Source: Chloroflexi bacterium UBA2235
Lineage (GTDB): Bacteria; Chloroflexota; UBA11872; UBA12225
Length of the DNA stretch: 17,737 nt
Assembly (NCBI GenBank): GCA_002347925.1
Contig: DDYL01000211.1
Location: 20,119-37,855 of the forward strand
Reading direction: 5' to 3'
The notes below the pieces were generated by a model. That model made no database searches. It worked only from the letters and a program-made list of their open reading frames with translations, and was not told the DNA's origin. The position numbers were made by a program, and so were the translations under genes. Shown here one piece after another: positions 1 through 8,019 of this stretch (its first letter is position 1; each line of letters opens with the position of its first letter).

Positions 1-495
1 CCACCCCTCTCTGTGCGCCCGCTCCTCAAGGACACTTCTCAAGCCCTCATCAGGCGGCACTGGAGGAATCTCCAGACCATCACAGAGGGCACGGAAATAC
101 AGTCCGGTCCCACCCACGACAACCGGTTGGCGCCCGCGTGCCCAGATGCGCTCAATCGCGGCTCTCGCCTGGGCAACCCAATCGACAACCGTGAACGATT
201 CGTCTGGGTCGGCGATGTCTATGAGGTGATGCGCGACACTCGCCCGTTCGGTCACACTCGGCTTCGCAGTGCCAATGTCCATCCACCTGTAAACCATCCG
301 CGAGTCCGCCGAAACAACCTCGATAGGCGCCTCGTTCGCCATCGAGATTGACAAGGCAGTCTTGCCAGTCGCCGTCGGCCCCACCACGCACCAGACCCGA
401 CGGACACACGCAGGTGGATCGTTGACATTGCCTCCGTCTGGACCTACCGCAGACGGATCGAGCTGAACATGTTCCTGCAAACTGTCGGGATCCAC
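1..495 (-). CDS. miaA: tRNA dimethylallyltransferase MiaA, 5' part, cut by left edge
   Basis: MiaA transfers a dimethylallyl group to N6 of A37 in tRNAs that read UNN codons. The frame shows the P-loop GPTATGKTA, then SADSRMVYRWMDIGTAKP (substrate and Mg-binding Asp), HHLIDIADPDESF, and VVVGGTGLYFRALCDG, all in the family order. Only about the first half of the enzyme is present; the frame runs off position 1. The start is uncertain: no ATG lies in frame near the P-loop. GTG at 495, GTG at 519 and TTG at 480 are possible, none with a clear Shine-Dalgarno. Even the TTG at 480 leaves about 30 residues before the P-loop, whereas typical MiaA has 5-10. The open frame continues back to a stop near 693. 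It sits downstream of the small gene at 629-991 and near mutL, as in the common mutS-mutL-miaA cluster, but on the opposite strand to mutL. The identity is very secure; the start is not. Confidence 0.93.
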   Translation of the reverse strand, partial: MDPDSLQEHVQLDPSAVGPDGGNVNDPPACVRRVWCVVGPTATGKTALSISMANEAPIEVVSADSRMVYRWMDIGTAKPSVTERASVAHHLIDIADPDESFTVVDWVAQARAAIERIWARGRQPVVVGGTGLYFRALCDGLEIPPVPPDEGLRSVLEERAHREGW

Positions 496-628
496 GGTAA
501 GTAGGGTAGCTATCAGCACCGAAGTCCGAGGATCATCGACGCAGCCTGTCTCCGCTCGGTGATGTGCCTTCCCCGAACAAGACGAATCAACCCGTTGGAT
601 GGAGACAGAAGCCGCACCAAATGCACGC

Positions 629-991
629 CTATCCAATTGCTCCCGAGTGGGGGCGGTCCGACTTCGCCTCGTCAGGGCGGAGCGCACCCCTCAGCGTTTC
701 AATCGCCCGTGCTGCCCTTACGAATGGATCGTCGGCCTCAGGAACCAGGTCTGCCCGTTGGACGGGACCGAGGACCTCATGTGGCTGAGCCGGGGATCCC
801 TGAAGAGCTGCCACGTCGACCGTGCTTGTTCCGGGATCAACTTCAGAGAGTTCGGCGAGCGATGCATCATCCTCAGGCGGGACTTGCAGAAGCATGGCAA
901 GCACCTGCAGGTCGGACGCGAGTTCAGCAACGCGACCCGCCAGCCTGGCGACCATGGCTGCGCGCATCTGGACGGACGGCTCTCCGGGCAT
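629..991 (-). CDS. Hypothetical small protein upstream of miaA
   Basis: I do not recognise this family. The frame gives about 120 residues from ATG 991. It begins MPGEPSVQMRAAMVARLAGR and continues as an Ala/Leu/Val-rich probable amphipathic helix, followed by an acidic Pro-containing part and a second helix (PFVRAARAIETLRGALRPDE). There is no signal peptide and no membrane segment. Composition (Ala, Glu, Asp, Leu rich) and G/C-ending codons look like real coding. The opposite-strand frame over the same bases is rich in Arg, Cys, His and Pro and looks like a shadow. The frame opens further upstream to an ATG at 1111, but the extra 40 residues look less protein-like and would leave only 30 bases before fchA, so the inner ATG is preferred. 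A weak GGA lies 8 bases ahead of it. It is co-directional with miaA and may be co-transcribed. Confidence 0.5.
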   Translation of the reverse strand: MPGEPSVQMRAAMVARLAGRVAELASDLQVLAMLLQVPPEDDASLAELSEVDPGTSTVDVAALQGSPAQPHEVLGPVQRADLVPEADDPFVRAARAIETLRGALRPDEAKSDRPHSGAIG

Positions 992-1141
992 CAGAAATCC
1001 AAACGTGATTCCGTGCGCCCCGGTGCGACCCACTTTCCCTTGGTCAGGCGAACGATACGACCAGGCACTCGCGGACCTCCACTGTTGATAAGCCGACCAG
1101 CCGAGGATCAACTCCGGACCTCTCCAAGTTACCCTCTAATC
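992..1141. other. Divergent intergenic region, hypothetical gene / fchA
   Basis: These 150 bases separate two divergent starts and should hold promoters for both. A TTGATA at 1085-1090 on the plus strand resembles a -35 element, but only a poor -10 (TCAACT at 1108) follows at 17 bases. No Shine-Dalgarno is visible ahead of the fchA ATG. I see no repeat or RNA gene. Confidence 0.25.
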
Positions 1142-1816
1142 ATGACGAATTCCGGCGACCGAAATGCCCGCAACGACCACGGCCCGGCCCTTCGTGCATA
1201 CCTCCATGACCTGGCATCTTCCGCTCCCGTTCCGGGGGGTGGCAGTGCCGCCGCAATCAGTGCCGCCCATGCCGCCGCCCTGGTCGCGATGGTCGGCCGC
1301 CTGACCGTGGGCCGAGACGCGTTTTCGGAGTTCGAGAACGAGACCGCCCCGGCCCTTGCAGAAGCGGACGATCTTGTCGGCGCACTACATTCGCAAATCA
1401 CAGCGGACGAAGCGGCTTTCGACGCGGTGATGGGTGCATACCGGCAGCCACGAGACACCCCCGAGGCGCGACGATTACGGCGGCAAGCAATAGGCGAGGC
1501 ATCCCGTCTGGCGACCATTCCACCGATGGAAGTTGCACGCCGTGCGCGAAGGGTGGTTGATCTGGCGGTTGTGATGGCTCGGTATGGAAACCCGATGGTC
1601 ATCTCGGATGCTGCCGTCGCGGCATGGTCGGCCGTCGCAGCAATCCGTGCCAGCATCATGAATGTCCGGGTCAATCTCGGTGCCACGAACGACCCACACT
1701 ACTCAAGTGCGTGCGAATCAGAGATCGCCAACCTGCTTTCAAACGCCGACCAGCTCGCGTCCGACATAGATGCACTCGTCCTGTCACGCATCGGATACGC
1801 GGCCGCCACGGCGTAG
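1142..1816 (+). CDS. fchA: Cyclodeaminase-type methenyl-tetrahydrofolate cyclohydrolase (FTCD_C / FchA family)
   Basis: This 224-residue protein matches the C-terminal, all-helical domain of formiminotransferase-cyclodeaminase, which also occurs alone as FchA, the 5,10-methenyl-THF cyclohydrolase. The family hallmark PVPGGGSAAAIS (residues 30-40) is followed by the AALVAMVGRLT helix, and the end GNPMVISDAAVAAWSAVAAIRASIMNVRVNL is the conserved C-terminal helix pair. No transferase domain is attached, so a cytosolic role in one-carbon folate metabolism is likelier than histidine breakdown; this is inference. The ATG at 1142 starts where family similarity begins. The frame is open back to 599, but that stretch is not protein-like and overlaps the opposite-strand gene. 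mutL follows 75 bases later on the same strand, so co-transcription is plausible. Confidence 0.85.
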   Translation: MTNSGDRNARNDHGPALRAYLHDLASSAPVPGGGSAAAISAAHAAALVAMVGRLTVGRDAFSEFENETAPALAEADDLVGALHSQITADEAAFDAVMGAYRQPRDTPEARRLRRQAIGEASRLATIPPMEVARRARRVVDLAVVMARYGNPMVISDAAVAAWSAVAAIRASIMNVRVNLGATNDPHYSSACESEIANLLSNADQLASDIDALVLSRIGYAAATA

Positions 1817-1819
1817 TCA

Positions 1820-1850
1820 GCGTCCAACCACCTGCACTGGCACTGGACGC
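1820..1850 (+). terminator. Hairpin between fchA and mutL
   Basis: GCGTCCA at 1820-1826 pairs perfectly with TGGACGC at 1844-1850, leaving a 17-base loop, directly after the fchA stop. Only CTTT follows, so it is a weak intrinsic terminator at best. It could be an attenuator or an mRNA-stabilising hairpin. Confidence 0.25.
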
Positions 1851-1881
1851 CTTTGCCGGGTACCGATTGCTCACAGGTTCT

Positions 1882-1885
1882 GGAG
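1882..1885 (+). promoter_or_regulatory. Shine-Dalgarno of mutL
   Basis: GGAG lies 6 bases before the ATG at 1892. It selects this start over the upstream in-frame ATG at 1853, and family alignment agrees, since MutL proteins begin a few residues before the conserved I-A-A-G-E-V. Confidence 0.7.
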
Positions 1886-1891
1886 CCACAA

Positions 1892-3796
1892 ATGGGTCGA
1901 ATCCGCCAACTCGATGCCGACGTCATTGCCCGCATCGCCGCCGGTGAAGTTGTGGAACGTCCGGCATCGGTAGTGAAAGAACTAGCCGAAAACTCGATCG
2001 ACGCGGGCGCGCGGAATATCACCATCGAAATTAACAACGGCGGTTTCGGACTGATCCGCGTCCGCGATGACGGCGTCGGGATCGCGCCTGATGACCTCCC
2101 CCTGGCCCTTGCTAGGCACGCAACCAGCAAACTCGATGACGCCGATGATCTCTACGCCGTACGGACTCTTGGGTTCCGAGGTGAAGCGCTCTCTAGCATC
2201 GGGGCAGTCGCGCAGGTTGAAATCCTGAGCCGGACCCCAGACAGGCATGGCGGGTGGGTGCACCGGGTCGAAGGGGGCGCCACGATCCATGATGGCGCAT
2301 CGGGGTCACCACCAGGAACAACCGTGTCCGTGGCAAACCTGTTCTTCAACACCCCGGCCAGACTGGCGTTCCAAAGGAGCCACGGAGCCGAGGCACGCGC
2401 CATCTCCCAGATTGTCACCCAACTTGCTCTGGCCGCACCGTCTATCCGGTGGCAACTGGTCATCGATGGGCACCAGTCAATCTCCACCACTGGTGACGGG
2501 TCCCTGCTTGAAGCCGCCATTGCCGTCTATGGCGCTGTCGTCGCACCGCACTTGTTGACACTCCCGCTAATTGACGAGACCGCGGTTCGTGTCACCGGTA
2601 TCTGCACTTCTCCCGTTGTCCACCGAAACACCAGGACTTACACCACCTTTGTGGTGAATGGTCGGGTCGTACGAAGCCAGGCGCTTACCCACGCGGTTGA
2701 AGAGGCGTACCACGCGTTGCTTCCAACGGGTCGGCACCCGCTCGCTTCGGTGCGGATTGACATCCCTCCGGCAGAAGTCGATGTAAACATCCATCCAACG
2801 AAACTCGAGATTCGCCTGCAACGGGAACGTCTCGTCTATGCCCGCGTCCGCGATGCTGTCCGTCAGGCAGTAAGCACGTTCACACCGTCCCCGGTCATCC
2901 AGCCCACGGCACCTTCATGGCCACCGTATTCATCCACCCACCCCCCGACGCCACCCACCACCGGTACGTGGGGGCTCCGCCCGACGCCCCTCCTCGACGA
3001 TTCCCGATCTGATCAGGGAAATGAACCGATCGGACTTCGCAATGGATCCTCCCTCGGCAGCGAGACGTCGCCGCGAGAGAAAACAGGAAGTGCGTGGAGC
3101 GAGGTTCTCGCTGCGTCACACGATGATGGTGTCTTGCCCTTCGATCCCGGAGCCAGCGCTGGCTCCACGTCGGCACCAAAGCCACCGCCTCCGGCTATGC
3201 GACTAGCCTCAGACCCAGCGACCTGGAGACCACTCGGTCAGGTTGGTCTGACCTATATCGTCGTCGAATCTCCCGATGGGATGTACCTCATCGACCAGCA
3301 CAGTGCCCATGAGCGCATCGTCTATGAGCAACTGAAGCGAGCCCCTACTCCCGCAGAAGTACTTGTCCAGCCACTCCTGAACCCTGACCCGATCGAATTG
3401 ACTGCAAGCCAGTCGACGTGGCTGCGAACAAACGGCGAAGTCCTGAAATCGTTCGGGTACGAGCTTGAACCGTTCGGAACAGGAACCGGGACCGAGACGT
3501 GGCTCTTGCGAGCCGTTCCTCAGTCGGTCGCGAGCCGCGGACGCGCACGGGCCCTTGCGGACCTTCTTGATGCCCTCATCGACCGTGAATACGGAGACGG
3601 ACCAATCGAAGACCAGACCCGATGGGCGGTCGCGTGCCATAGCGCCGTGCGGGCGGGCGACCCCCTGACCATGACGGAGATGGCTTCCCTGATGGAACAA
3701 CTCTCGCGCTGTGACTTGCGTCAGACCTGCCCACATGGACGACCAACGATGATCCATCTGAGCCATACGCAACTGGCACGCGAGTTCGGGCGATAA
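1892..3796 (+). CDS. mutL: DNA mismatch repair protein MutL, endonuclease type
   Basis: MutL couples mismatch-bound MutS to strand incision and excision. This 634-residue protein has the GHKL ATPase head: RIAAGEVVERPASVVKELAEN (13-34, including catalytic E30 and Mg-binding N34), DDGVGI (59-64) and GFRGEALSSI (94-103). The transducer domain runs to about 325 (VNIHPTKLEIR). A Pro/Ser/Thr-rich linker spans roughly 330-440. The C-terminal dimerisation/nuclease domain carries DQHSAHERIVYE (468-479), ACHSAVRAGD (581-590) and CPHGRP (613-618), which are the three metal-site elements of nicking MutL/PMS2-type proteins. The first is normally DQHA; here Ala is Ser. E. coli-type MutL, which uses MutH, lacks these motifs, so this one is predicted to nick DNA itself. 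It is convergent with mutS. Confidence 0.97.
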   Translation: MGRIRQLDADVIARIAAGEVVERPASVVKELAENSIDAGARNITIEINNGGFGLIRVRDDGVGIAPDDLPLALARHATSKLDDADDLYAVRTLGFRGEALSSIGAVAQVEILSRTPDRHGGWVHRVEGGATIHDGASGSPPGTTVSVANLFFNTPARLAFQRSHGAEARAISQIVTQLALAAPSIRWQLVIDGHQSISTTGDGSLLEAAIAVYGAVVAPHLLTLPLIDETAVRVTGICTSPVVHRNTRTYTTFVVNGRVVRSQALTHAVEEAYHALLPTGRHPLASVRIDIPPAEVDVNIHPTKLEIRLQRERLVYARVRDAVRQAVSTFTPSPVIQPTAPSWPPYSSTHPPTPPTTGTWGLRPTPLLDDSRSDQGNEPIGLRNGSSLGSETSPREKTGSAWSEVLAASHDDGVLPFDPGASAGSTSAPKPPPPAMRLASDPATWRPLGQVGLTYIVVESPDGMYLIDQHSAHERIVYEQLKRAPTPAEVLVQPLLNPDPIELTASQSTWLRTNGEVLKSFGYELEPFGTGTGTETWLLRAVPQSVASRGRARALADLLDALIDREYGDGPIEDQTRWAVACHSAVRAGDPLTMTEMASLMEQLSRCDLRQTCPHGRPTMIHLSHTQLAREFGR

Positions 3797-3812
3797 CTGC
3801 CATGCCCTCGCA

Positions 3813-3837
3813 CCACGGTGAGTTCGCCTTGCCGTGG
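3813..3837. terminator. Hairpin between convergent mutL and mutS
   Basis: CCACGG (3813-3818) pairs with CCGTGG (3832-3837) across a 13-base loop within the 81-base gap between the two stop codons. There is no T-tract on either side, so termination activity is a guess. A GTGAG/CTCAC pair overlaps it as an alternative fold. Confidence 0.2.
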
Positions 3838-3877
3838 CAACCCCTCACACTAAATCGCCGGTCGGGTTCTGAATTGT

Positions 3878-6817
3878 TCAGGGAAGGTTTTGGGCGAGGC
3901 GCTTGAGCCTCGAAAGCTCATTGAGTGCTTCAAGTGGCGTCAGCGAATCGACATCTATCTGATCCAGCGCACTGCGAACGACATCCGCTTCCGGCGCAAA
4001 CATCGTCAATTGCATCGGGCCTGCCTGGACCACATCTCCCGTGACCGTTCGAGACCGACGTCGCCCCAGTGACGCAGCCCCCGGCGCACCCCCGATTGCC
4101 GACAAGTCATTCACCGGCGTCCCGGACGGCCGAATGGCTCGCGACTCAAGGTGTGCAAGCAGCTCAGCGGCACGCTCGGTGACCCGTTTCGGCATTCCCG
4201 CAAGTCGTGCAACGTGGATGCCGTAACTTCTCCCAGCGGCGCCACTGACCACTCGATGCAGGAAGACCACACGGTCCCCCTCCTCCAAGACGTCCATTCG
4301 GGCATTCGCGACGCCATCGAGCATCTGATCCAGATCAGCGAGCTCGTGATAATGCGTCGCAAAGAGCGTACGGGGACGTCCGCCACTTCCGGCGGCCCCG
4401 TGCAGGTACTCTGCGACCGCCTGCGCGATTGCCAATCCGTCATGCGTGCTCGTACCTCTGCCGAGTTCATCAAGGATCACCAAGCTGCGTGGAGTTGCAT
4501 GGCGCAGGATTTGTGCTGCCTCGACCATCTCGACCATGAAGGTGCTGCGACCTGCAACCAGATCATCATGCGCCCCGACCCGAGTGAAAATGCGATCCAC
4601 AAGGCCAATGCGCGCAACTGTTGCGGGTACGAACGATCCCGCTTGCGCCATCAGGACGATCAACGCTACCGAACGGAGATACGTACTCTTGCCGGCCATG
4701 TTCGGACCGGTCAGTATGGTCATCCACCCGCCTGCGGCGTCAAGCACGCAGTCATTGGGCACGTACCCAGTTGATGCGCCACTAGTCACTGCAACTTCGA
4801 CGACCGGGTGTCGCGCACCCTGCAATTCCAAGCCACCCGTTTCGTCGATCTCAGGTCGCACGTACCCCCGCTTGACAGCGACCGTCCCGAATGTCGAGAG
4901 CGCGTCGATCGTAGCCAGGGCATTTGCCGTGGCACGAAGCCGACTTGATTCCGCCGCGACCTTGTCCTGTACCTCGTCAAAGAGGCGCCGCTGTAAGGCA
5001 TCGATTGCCTCAGAGGCAGTCAACACCTTCGACTCATGTTCCTTGAGTTCCGGCGTAATGAACCGTTCGCCGTCGGCCAGGGTCTGCTTGCGCGTGTAGC
5101 CGTCCGGCACCGGCCCCCGATAACTGTTCGGTACATGGAGGTAGTACCCAAAAACCCGGTTGAACCCGACCCGCAAGGTGCGGATCCCAGTCCGATCACG
5201 TTCAATTCCCTCCAGGCGCGCGATCCAGTTTCGCGACGACTGACTGCTTGCGATCAGTGCGTCCAGTTCGACGCTGTGCCCGGGCCGGATGATCCGTTCA
5301 GCACCAACGGTCTGCAGGGATCGCGCGGACTTTCCTTCGGCAGCGTCTTCCGAACCGGCCCCCTGACTATTGGGTGATCCAGCGCCGGCGGAGGACTCCT
5401 CAACGTGAACCGCACTACCGATCAAATCGACGATGTATTGACACGGGTCGATTTCCATCAGCACTGCCTGGATTGCCAAATCGGCAACCGTCCCGGAGAT
5501 GGCTCCTGACGCCGGGGTCCGTGAGATTTCGGCGCTCGCAATCAGTGATGTTCGGATTGCGTGGAGGTCTCGGGGTGATGCGAGACGTTGAGACGCGCGG
5601 CCGGCGAGCCGTTCAATGTCCGCCACCCTGCCAAGGATCGTCCGGACCATCTCACGCCGCGCGCCATCCCGGACGAAACCCTCAACCGCATCATGTCGGC
5701 GCGAGATTGACTGAACATCACACAGCGGCTGTCCAAGCCATCGCCTCAGCATCCGGCTGCCAACTGGCGTCCGCGCCTCATCAAGGACACGCACCAAGGT
5801 CACACGAGCCGGCCCTCCACCCCGTGCGCCCGTTGATCCATCGTCGTCGAGGTCAAGGTTTCGACGCGAATAAGGATCCAACCGCAAATAGGTTGACGGG
5901 TCGTAGGTGATCAACCCGTCGAGAAGAGGCAGCCGCGTGCGGTGTGTCCGCTCAAGGTACGCAACCAACGCGCCCGCCGCCCGAATCGCCATCGGCCGGT
6001 CCTCACAGCCGAAGCCGACTAGGGACGCCACGCCGAAAACCCGATGCAGGGACGCCCGCGCCGTCGCCAAATCGAACTGATGAGGCTCCCAAGATGAGAT
6101 ATGCCGATCAGCGCACGCGACCGACTCAACGGTCGGCATCTCGTCATCGGACCGCACGCGTCGCTCAATCGCAGGAATGATGCACTCCGCCGGATTGAGG
6201 CGCGCAATCTCGCGACCGATTTCTGCACCATCATCGCCGTCAAGTTGGGCACAGCCAAACTCGCCAGTTGTGATGTCCGCGTACGCCAGTCCCCATGAAA
6301 GGGCGCGCCCACGCTCGTCCTGAATTCCTCGCTTCACCTTCCGGTCATCGGTTGCCGAAGACGCAACAACGGACACGAGGTAATTGTTTCGGCGACCGTC
6401 AAGCATCGATGGTTCGATGACGGTGCCCGCGGTCACCACACGGGTCACTTCCCGGGACAACATGGCTCTGGCACCGGATGTAGCCGGCTCAGTTTCGCCA
6501 ACTTGCTCACAAACCGCGACCTTGAAACCTGCCTGGACCATGCGGGCAAGGTAGCCCTGCACGGCGTGGGCGGGCACCCCTGCCATCGGAACCCGTTGAC
6601 CGCGACCAATCTCTCGTCCAGTCAAGGTGATCTGGAGTACTCGCGCACACGTCTCAGCGTCCTGATCAAACGTCTCGTAGAAGTCTCCAAGACGGAAAAA
6701 CAGGACCGCGTCAGGATGCTGGGCCTTGAGCGATAGGTACTGCCGACGCATGGGCGTCAGTCGGACATCGCCCGCGATCAGGTTCTCGCCTGTCCCGGGT
6801 TCGCTCCTTGCGGACAC
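3878..6817 (-). CDS. mutS: DNA mismatch repair protein MutS
   Basis: MutS recognises mispairs and small loops and recruits MutL. At 979 residues it is longer than typical MutS (about 850-890). The mispair-binding domain has GDFYETF with the Phe-x-Glu wedge at 46-48. The connector ends around WGLAYADITTGEF (175-187). The core and lever follow, then the clamp, then the ABC-type ATPase with Walker A GPNMAGKS (704-711), Walker B LVILDELGRGTSTHDG (779-794) and the ATHYHEL switch (820-826). The C-terminal tetramerisation tail DSLTPLEALNELSRL is present. Extra length comes from low-complexity inserts near 152-172, 323-336 and 472-505. The start is GTG, 2 bases after the rseP stop, so it is the last gene of the rpsB-to-rseP run and probably translationally coupled. 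mutL is convergent beyond its 3' end. Confidence 0.98.
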   Translation of the reverse strand: MSARSEPGTGENLIAGDVRLTPMRRQYLSLKAQHPDAVLFFRLGDFYETFDQDAETCARVLQITLTGREIGRGQRVPMAGVPAHAVQGYLARMVQAGFKVAVCEQVGETEPATSGARAMLSREVTRVVTAGTVIEPSMLDGRRNNYLVSVVASSATDDRKVKRGIQDERGRALSWGLAYADITTGEFGCAQLDGDDGAEIGREIARLNPAECIIPAIERRVRSDDEMPTVESVACADRHISSWEPHQFDLATARASLHRVFGVASLVGFGCEDRPMAIRAAGALVAYLERTHRTRLPLLDGLITYDPSTYLRLDPYSRRNLDLDDDGSTGARGGGPARVTLVRVLDEARTPVGSRMLRRWLGQPLCDVQSISRRHDAVEGFVRDGARREMVRTILGRVADIERLAGRASQRLASPRDLHAIRTSLIASAEISRTPASGAISGTVADLAIQAVLMEIDPCQYIVDLIGSAVHVEESSAGAGSPNSQGAGSEDAAEGKSARSLQTVGAERIIRPGHSVELDALIASSQSSRNWIARLEGIERDRTGIRTLRVGFNRVFGYYLHVPNSYRGPVPDGYTRKQTLADGERFITPELKEHESKVLTASEAIDALQRRLFDEVQDKVAAESSRLRATANALATIDALSTFGTVAVKRGYVRPEIDETGGLELQGARHPVVEVAVTSGASTGYVPNDCVLDAAGGWMTILTGPNMAGKSTYLRSVALIVLMAQAGSFVPATVARIGLVDRIFTRVGAHDDLVAGRSTFMVEMVEAAQILRHATPRSLVILDELGRGTSTHDGLAIAQAVAEYLHGAAGSGGRPRTLFATHYHELADLDQMLDGVANARMDVLEEGDRVVFLHRVVSGAAGRSYGIHVARLAGMPKRVTERAAELLAHLESRAIRPSGTPVNDLSAIGGAPGAASLGRRRSRTVTGDVVQAGPMQLTMFAPEADVVRSALDQIDVDSLTPLEALNELSRLKRLAQNLP

Positions 6818-6819
6818 GT

Positions 6820-7869
6820 CTACGATGCCACGAGCTTCTGGATGTCGCGGAAAGACACCACCAGCATGAGCGCTAGAAGCAGCAACATGCCCGCAAGGTG
6901 CAAGGCCCCTTCTACCTGAGGATTCACACGCTTACCCCGGACTGCTTCGATGCCTACAAATAACAGTCGGGCACCATCAAGACCCGGGACTGGAAGTATG
7001 TTGAAAATCGCGAGGTTCAACGACAGGAACGCCATGAACTGGAGCAACGTCGGGGTGCCCGCCCGCGCTGCGCGGCCTGTCATCTCGGCGATCCCGACAG
7101 GTCCGGCTAGTTCCGCTGGAGCTTCCCGGACCACCACCTTGGCAAGCCCGGTAACCATGTTCACGACCATCTCGCCGGTTCGGGTGAGACTGACCGGAAG
7201 GGCCTCCGCGAGTGGAAGGCGTTCCAGCACATATTCCGGTCCGAGTGAAATTCCGAGCGCCAAGGCATTGGTCTGGGGGTTGATGCGTGGAGTGACTGAA
7301 AGTTCGAACACATCCGACGACCTGCGAAGTCGCAATGAAACCGGTCGCCCCTCGCTCACACGGACCGCTTGCCGAACTCCGGCCGCATCAGTAATCGGCG
7401 CACCGTCGATCGCCATGATCAGGTCGCCGTCACGGACGCCGGCTTCCGCACTCGCCATTCCCGGCTGAACCCCATAGATTTGGACACGACCGCACCCGTC
7501 GCATGGTGACATCTCGCCAAGCATCAGCGCGATTGTCAGGCAGATTGGTGCCAGCATCAGGTTCATCGCACTACCGGCTACCAGAACCGCTGCCCTTGCC
7601 AGTTTTGGCTGTGCACCGAAGGAATCCGATTGGACGACTTCGCCATTCTCACCGAGCATCTTCACGAACCCGCCAAGAGGCAGGAGGTTCAACGAGTACG
7701 TCGTCAAACCTCGGGTAATTGAAAGAACCCGGGGGGGATATCCGAACCCGAACTCAAGGACTCGGATCCCCGCAACGCGAGCGACCACAAAATGCCCGAT
7801 TTCGTGTGCGATGACCAACACGGTCAAAACCGCCAAGAAGACGCTGACCGTGGTGACCGTTGCTGTCAT
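6820..7869 (-). CDS. rseP: Membrane zinc metalloprotease, site-2 protease (RseP/M50 family)
   Basis: This intramembrane protease cleaves anti-sigma factors or other single-pass proteins in regulated proteolysis. Its 349 residues show a first membrane segment with the zinc motif HEIGH (22-26). NLLPLGGFVKMLGE is the beta-hairpin that follows in the family. A second hydrophobic segment lies at about 92-118, a PDZ domain at about 125-200 (DGDLIMAIDGAPI), and a third segment carries the second active-site motif NILPVPGLDG (290-299, zinc-binding Asp). A final hydrophobic helix is at 323-340. The PDZ domain is preceded by a CDGC pair (123-126). A GGGAG 9 bases before the ATG (plus-strand 7879-7883) supports the start. 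It lies between dxr and mutS; the dxr-rseP order is common, the mutS neighbour is not. Confidence 0.95.
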   Translation of the reverse strand: MTATVTTVSVFLAVLTVLVIAHEIGHFVVARVAGIRVLEFGFGYPPRVLSITRGLTTYSLNLLPLGGFVKMLGENGEVVQSDSFGAQPKLARAAVLVAGSAMNLMLAPICLTIALMLGEMSPCDGCGRVQIYGVQPGMASAEAGVRDGDLIMAIDGAPITDAAGVRQAVRVSEGRPVSLRLRRSSDVFELSVTPRINPQTNALALGISLGPEYVLERLPLAEALPVSLTRTGEMVVNMVTGLAKVVVREAPAELAGPVGIAEMTGRAARAGTPTLLQFMAFLSLNLAIFNILPVPGLDGARLLFVGIEAVRGKRVNPQVEGALHLAGMLLLLALMLVVSFRDIQKLVAS

Positions 7870-8019
7870 TCGTGGAAACTCCCGTCCATACGGTACACGC
7901 CCGCCGACCTATTTTCGGTCACACCAATTGTGAACAACCCATCTGGATCAGTACCGAAACCCCTCCACCAAATGTGATTTGATCTCGCACATTGGTCTCC
8001 CCTTCTGCGGGGCCTCGCG
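7870..8019. other. dxr-rseP intergenic region
   Basis: At 150 bases this is one of the largest gaps in the operon. A small GC hairpin (CCCC 7999-8002 with GGGG 8009-8012, loop 6) lies just after the dxr stop when read on the minus strand, without a T-tract. A loose minus-strand TTGTTC followed 16 bases later by AAAATA could be an internal promoter for rseP-mutS, but the match is poor. Confidence 0.2.

Noticed and set aside
599..1141. Long in-frame upstream extension of fchA (about 180 codons)
   Set aside because: Composition is Arg, Cys, His and Pro rich, unlike coding; family similarity starts at ATG 1142, and a more protein-like frame lies on the opposite strand.
4151..5377. Several long plus-strand frames within mutS (up to 217 codons)
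   Set aside because: Antisense shadows of mutS in GC-rich DNA; no domain features, and mutS is intact across them.
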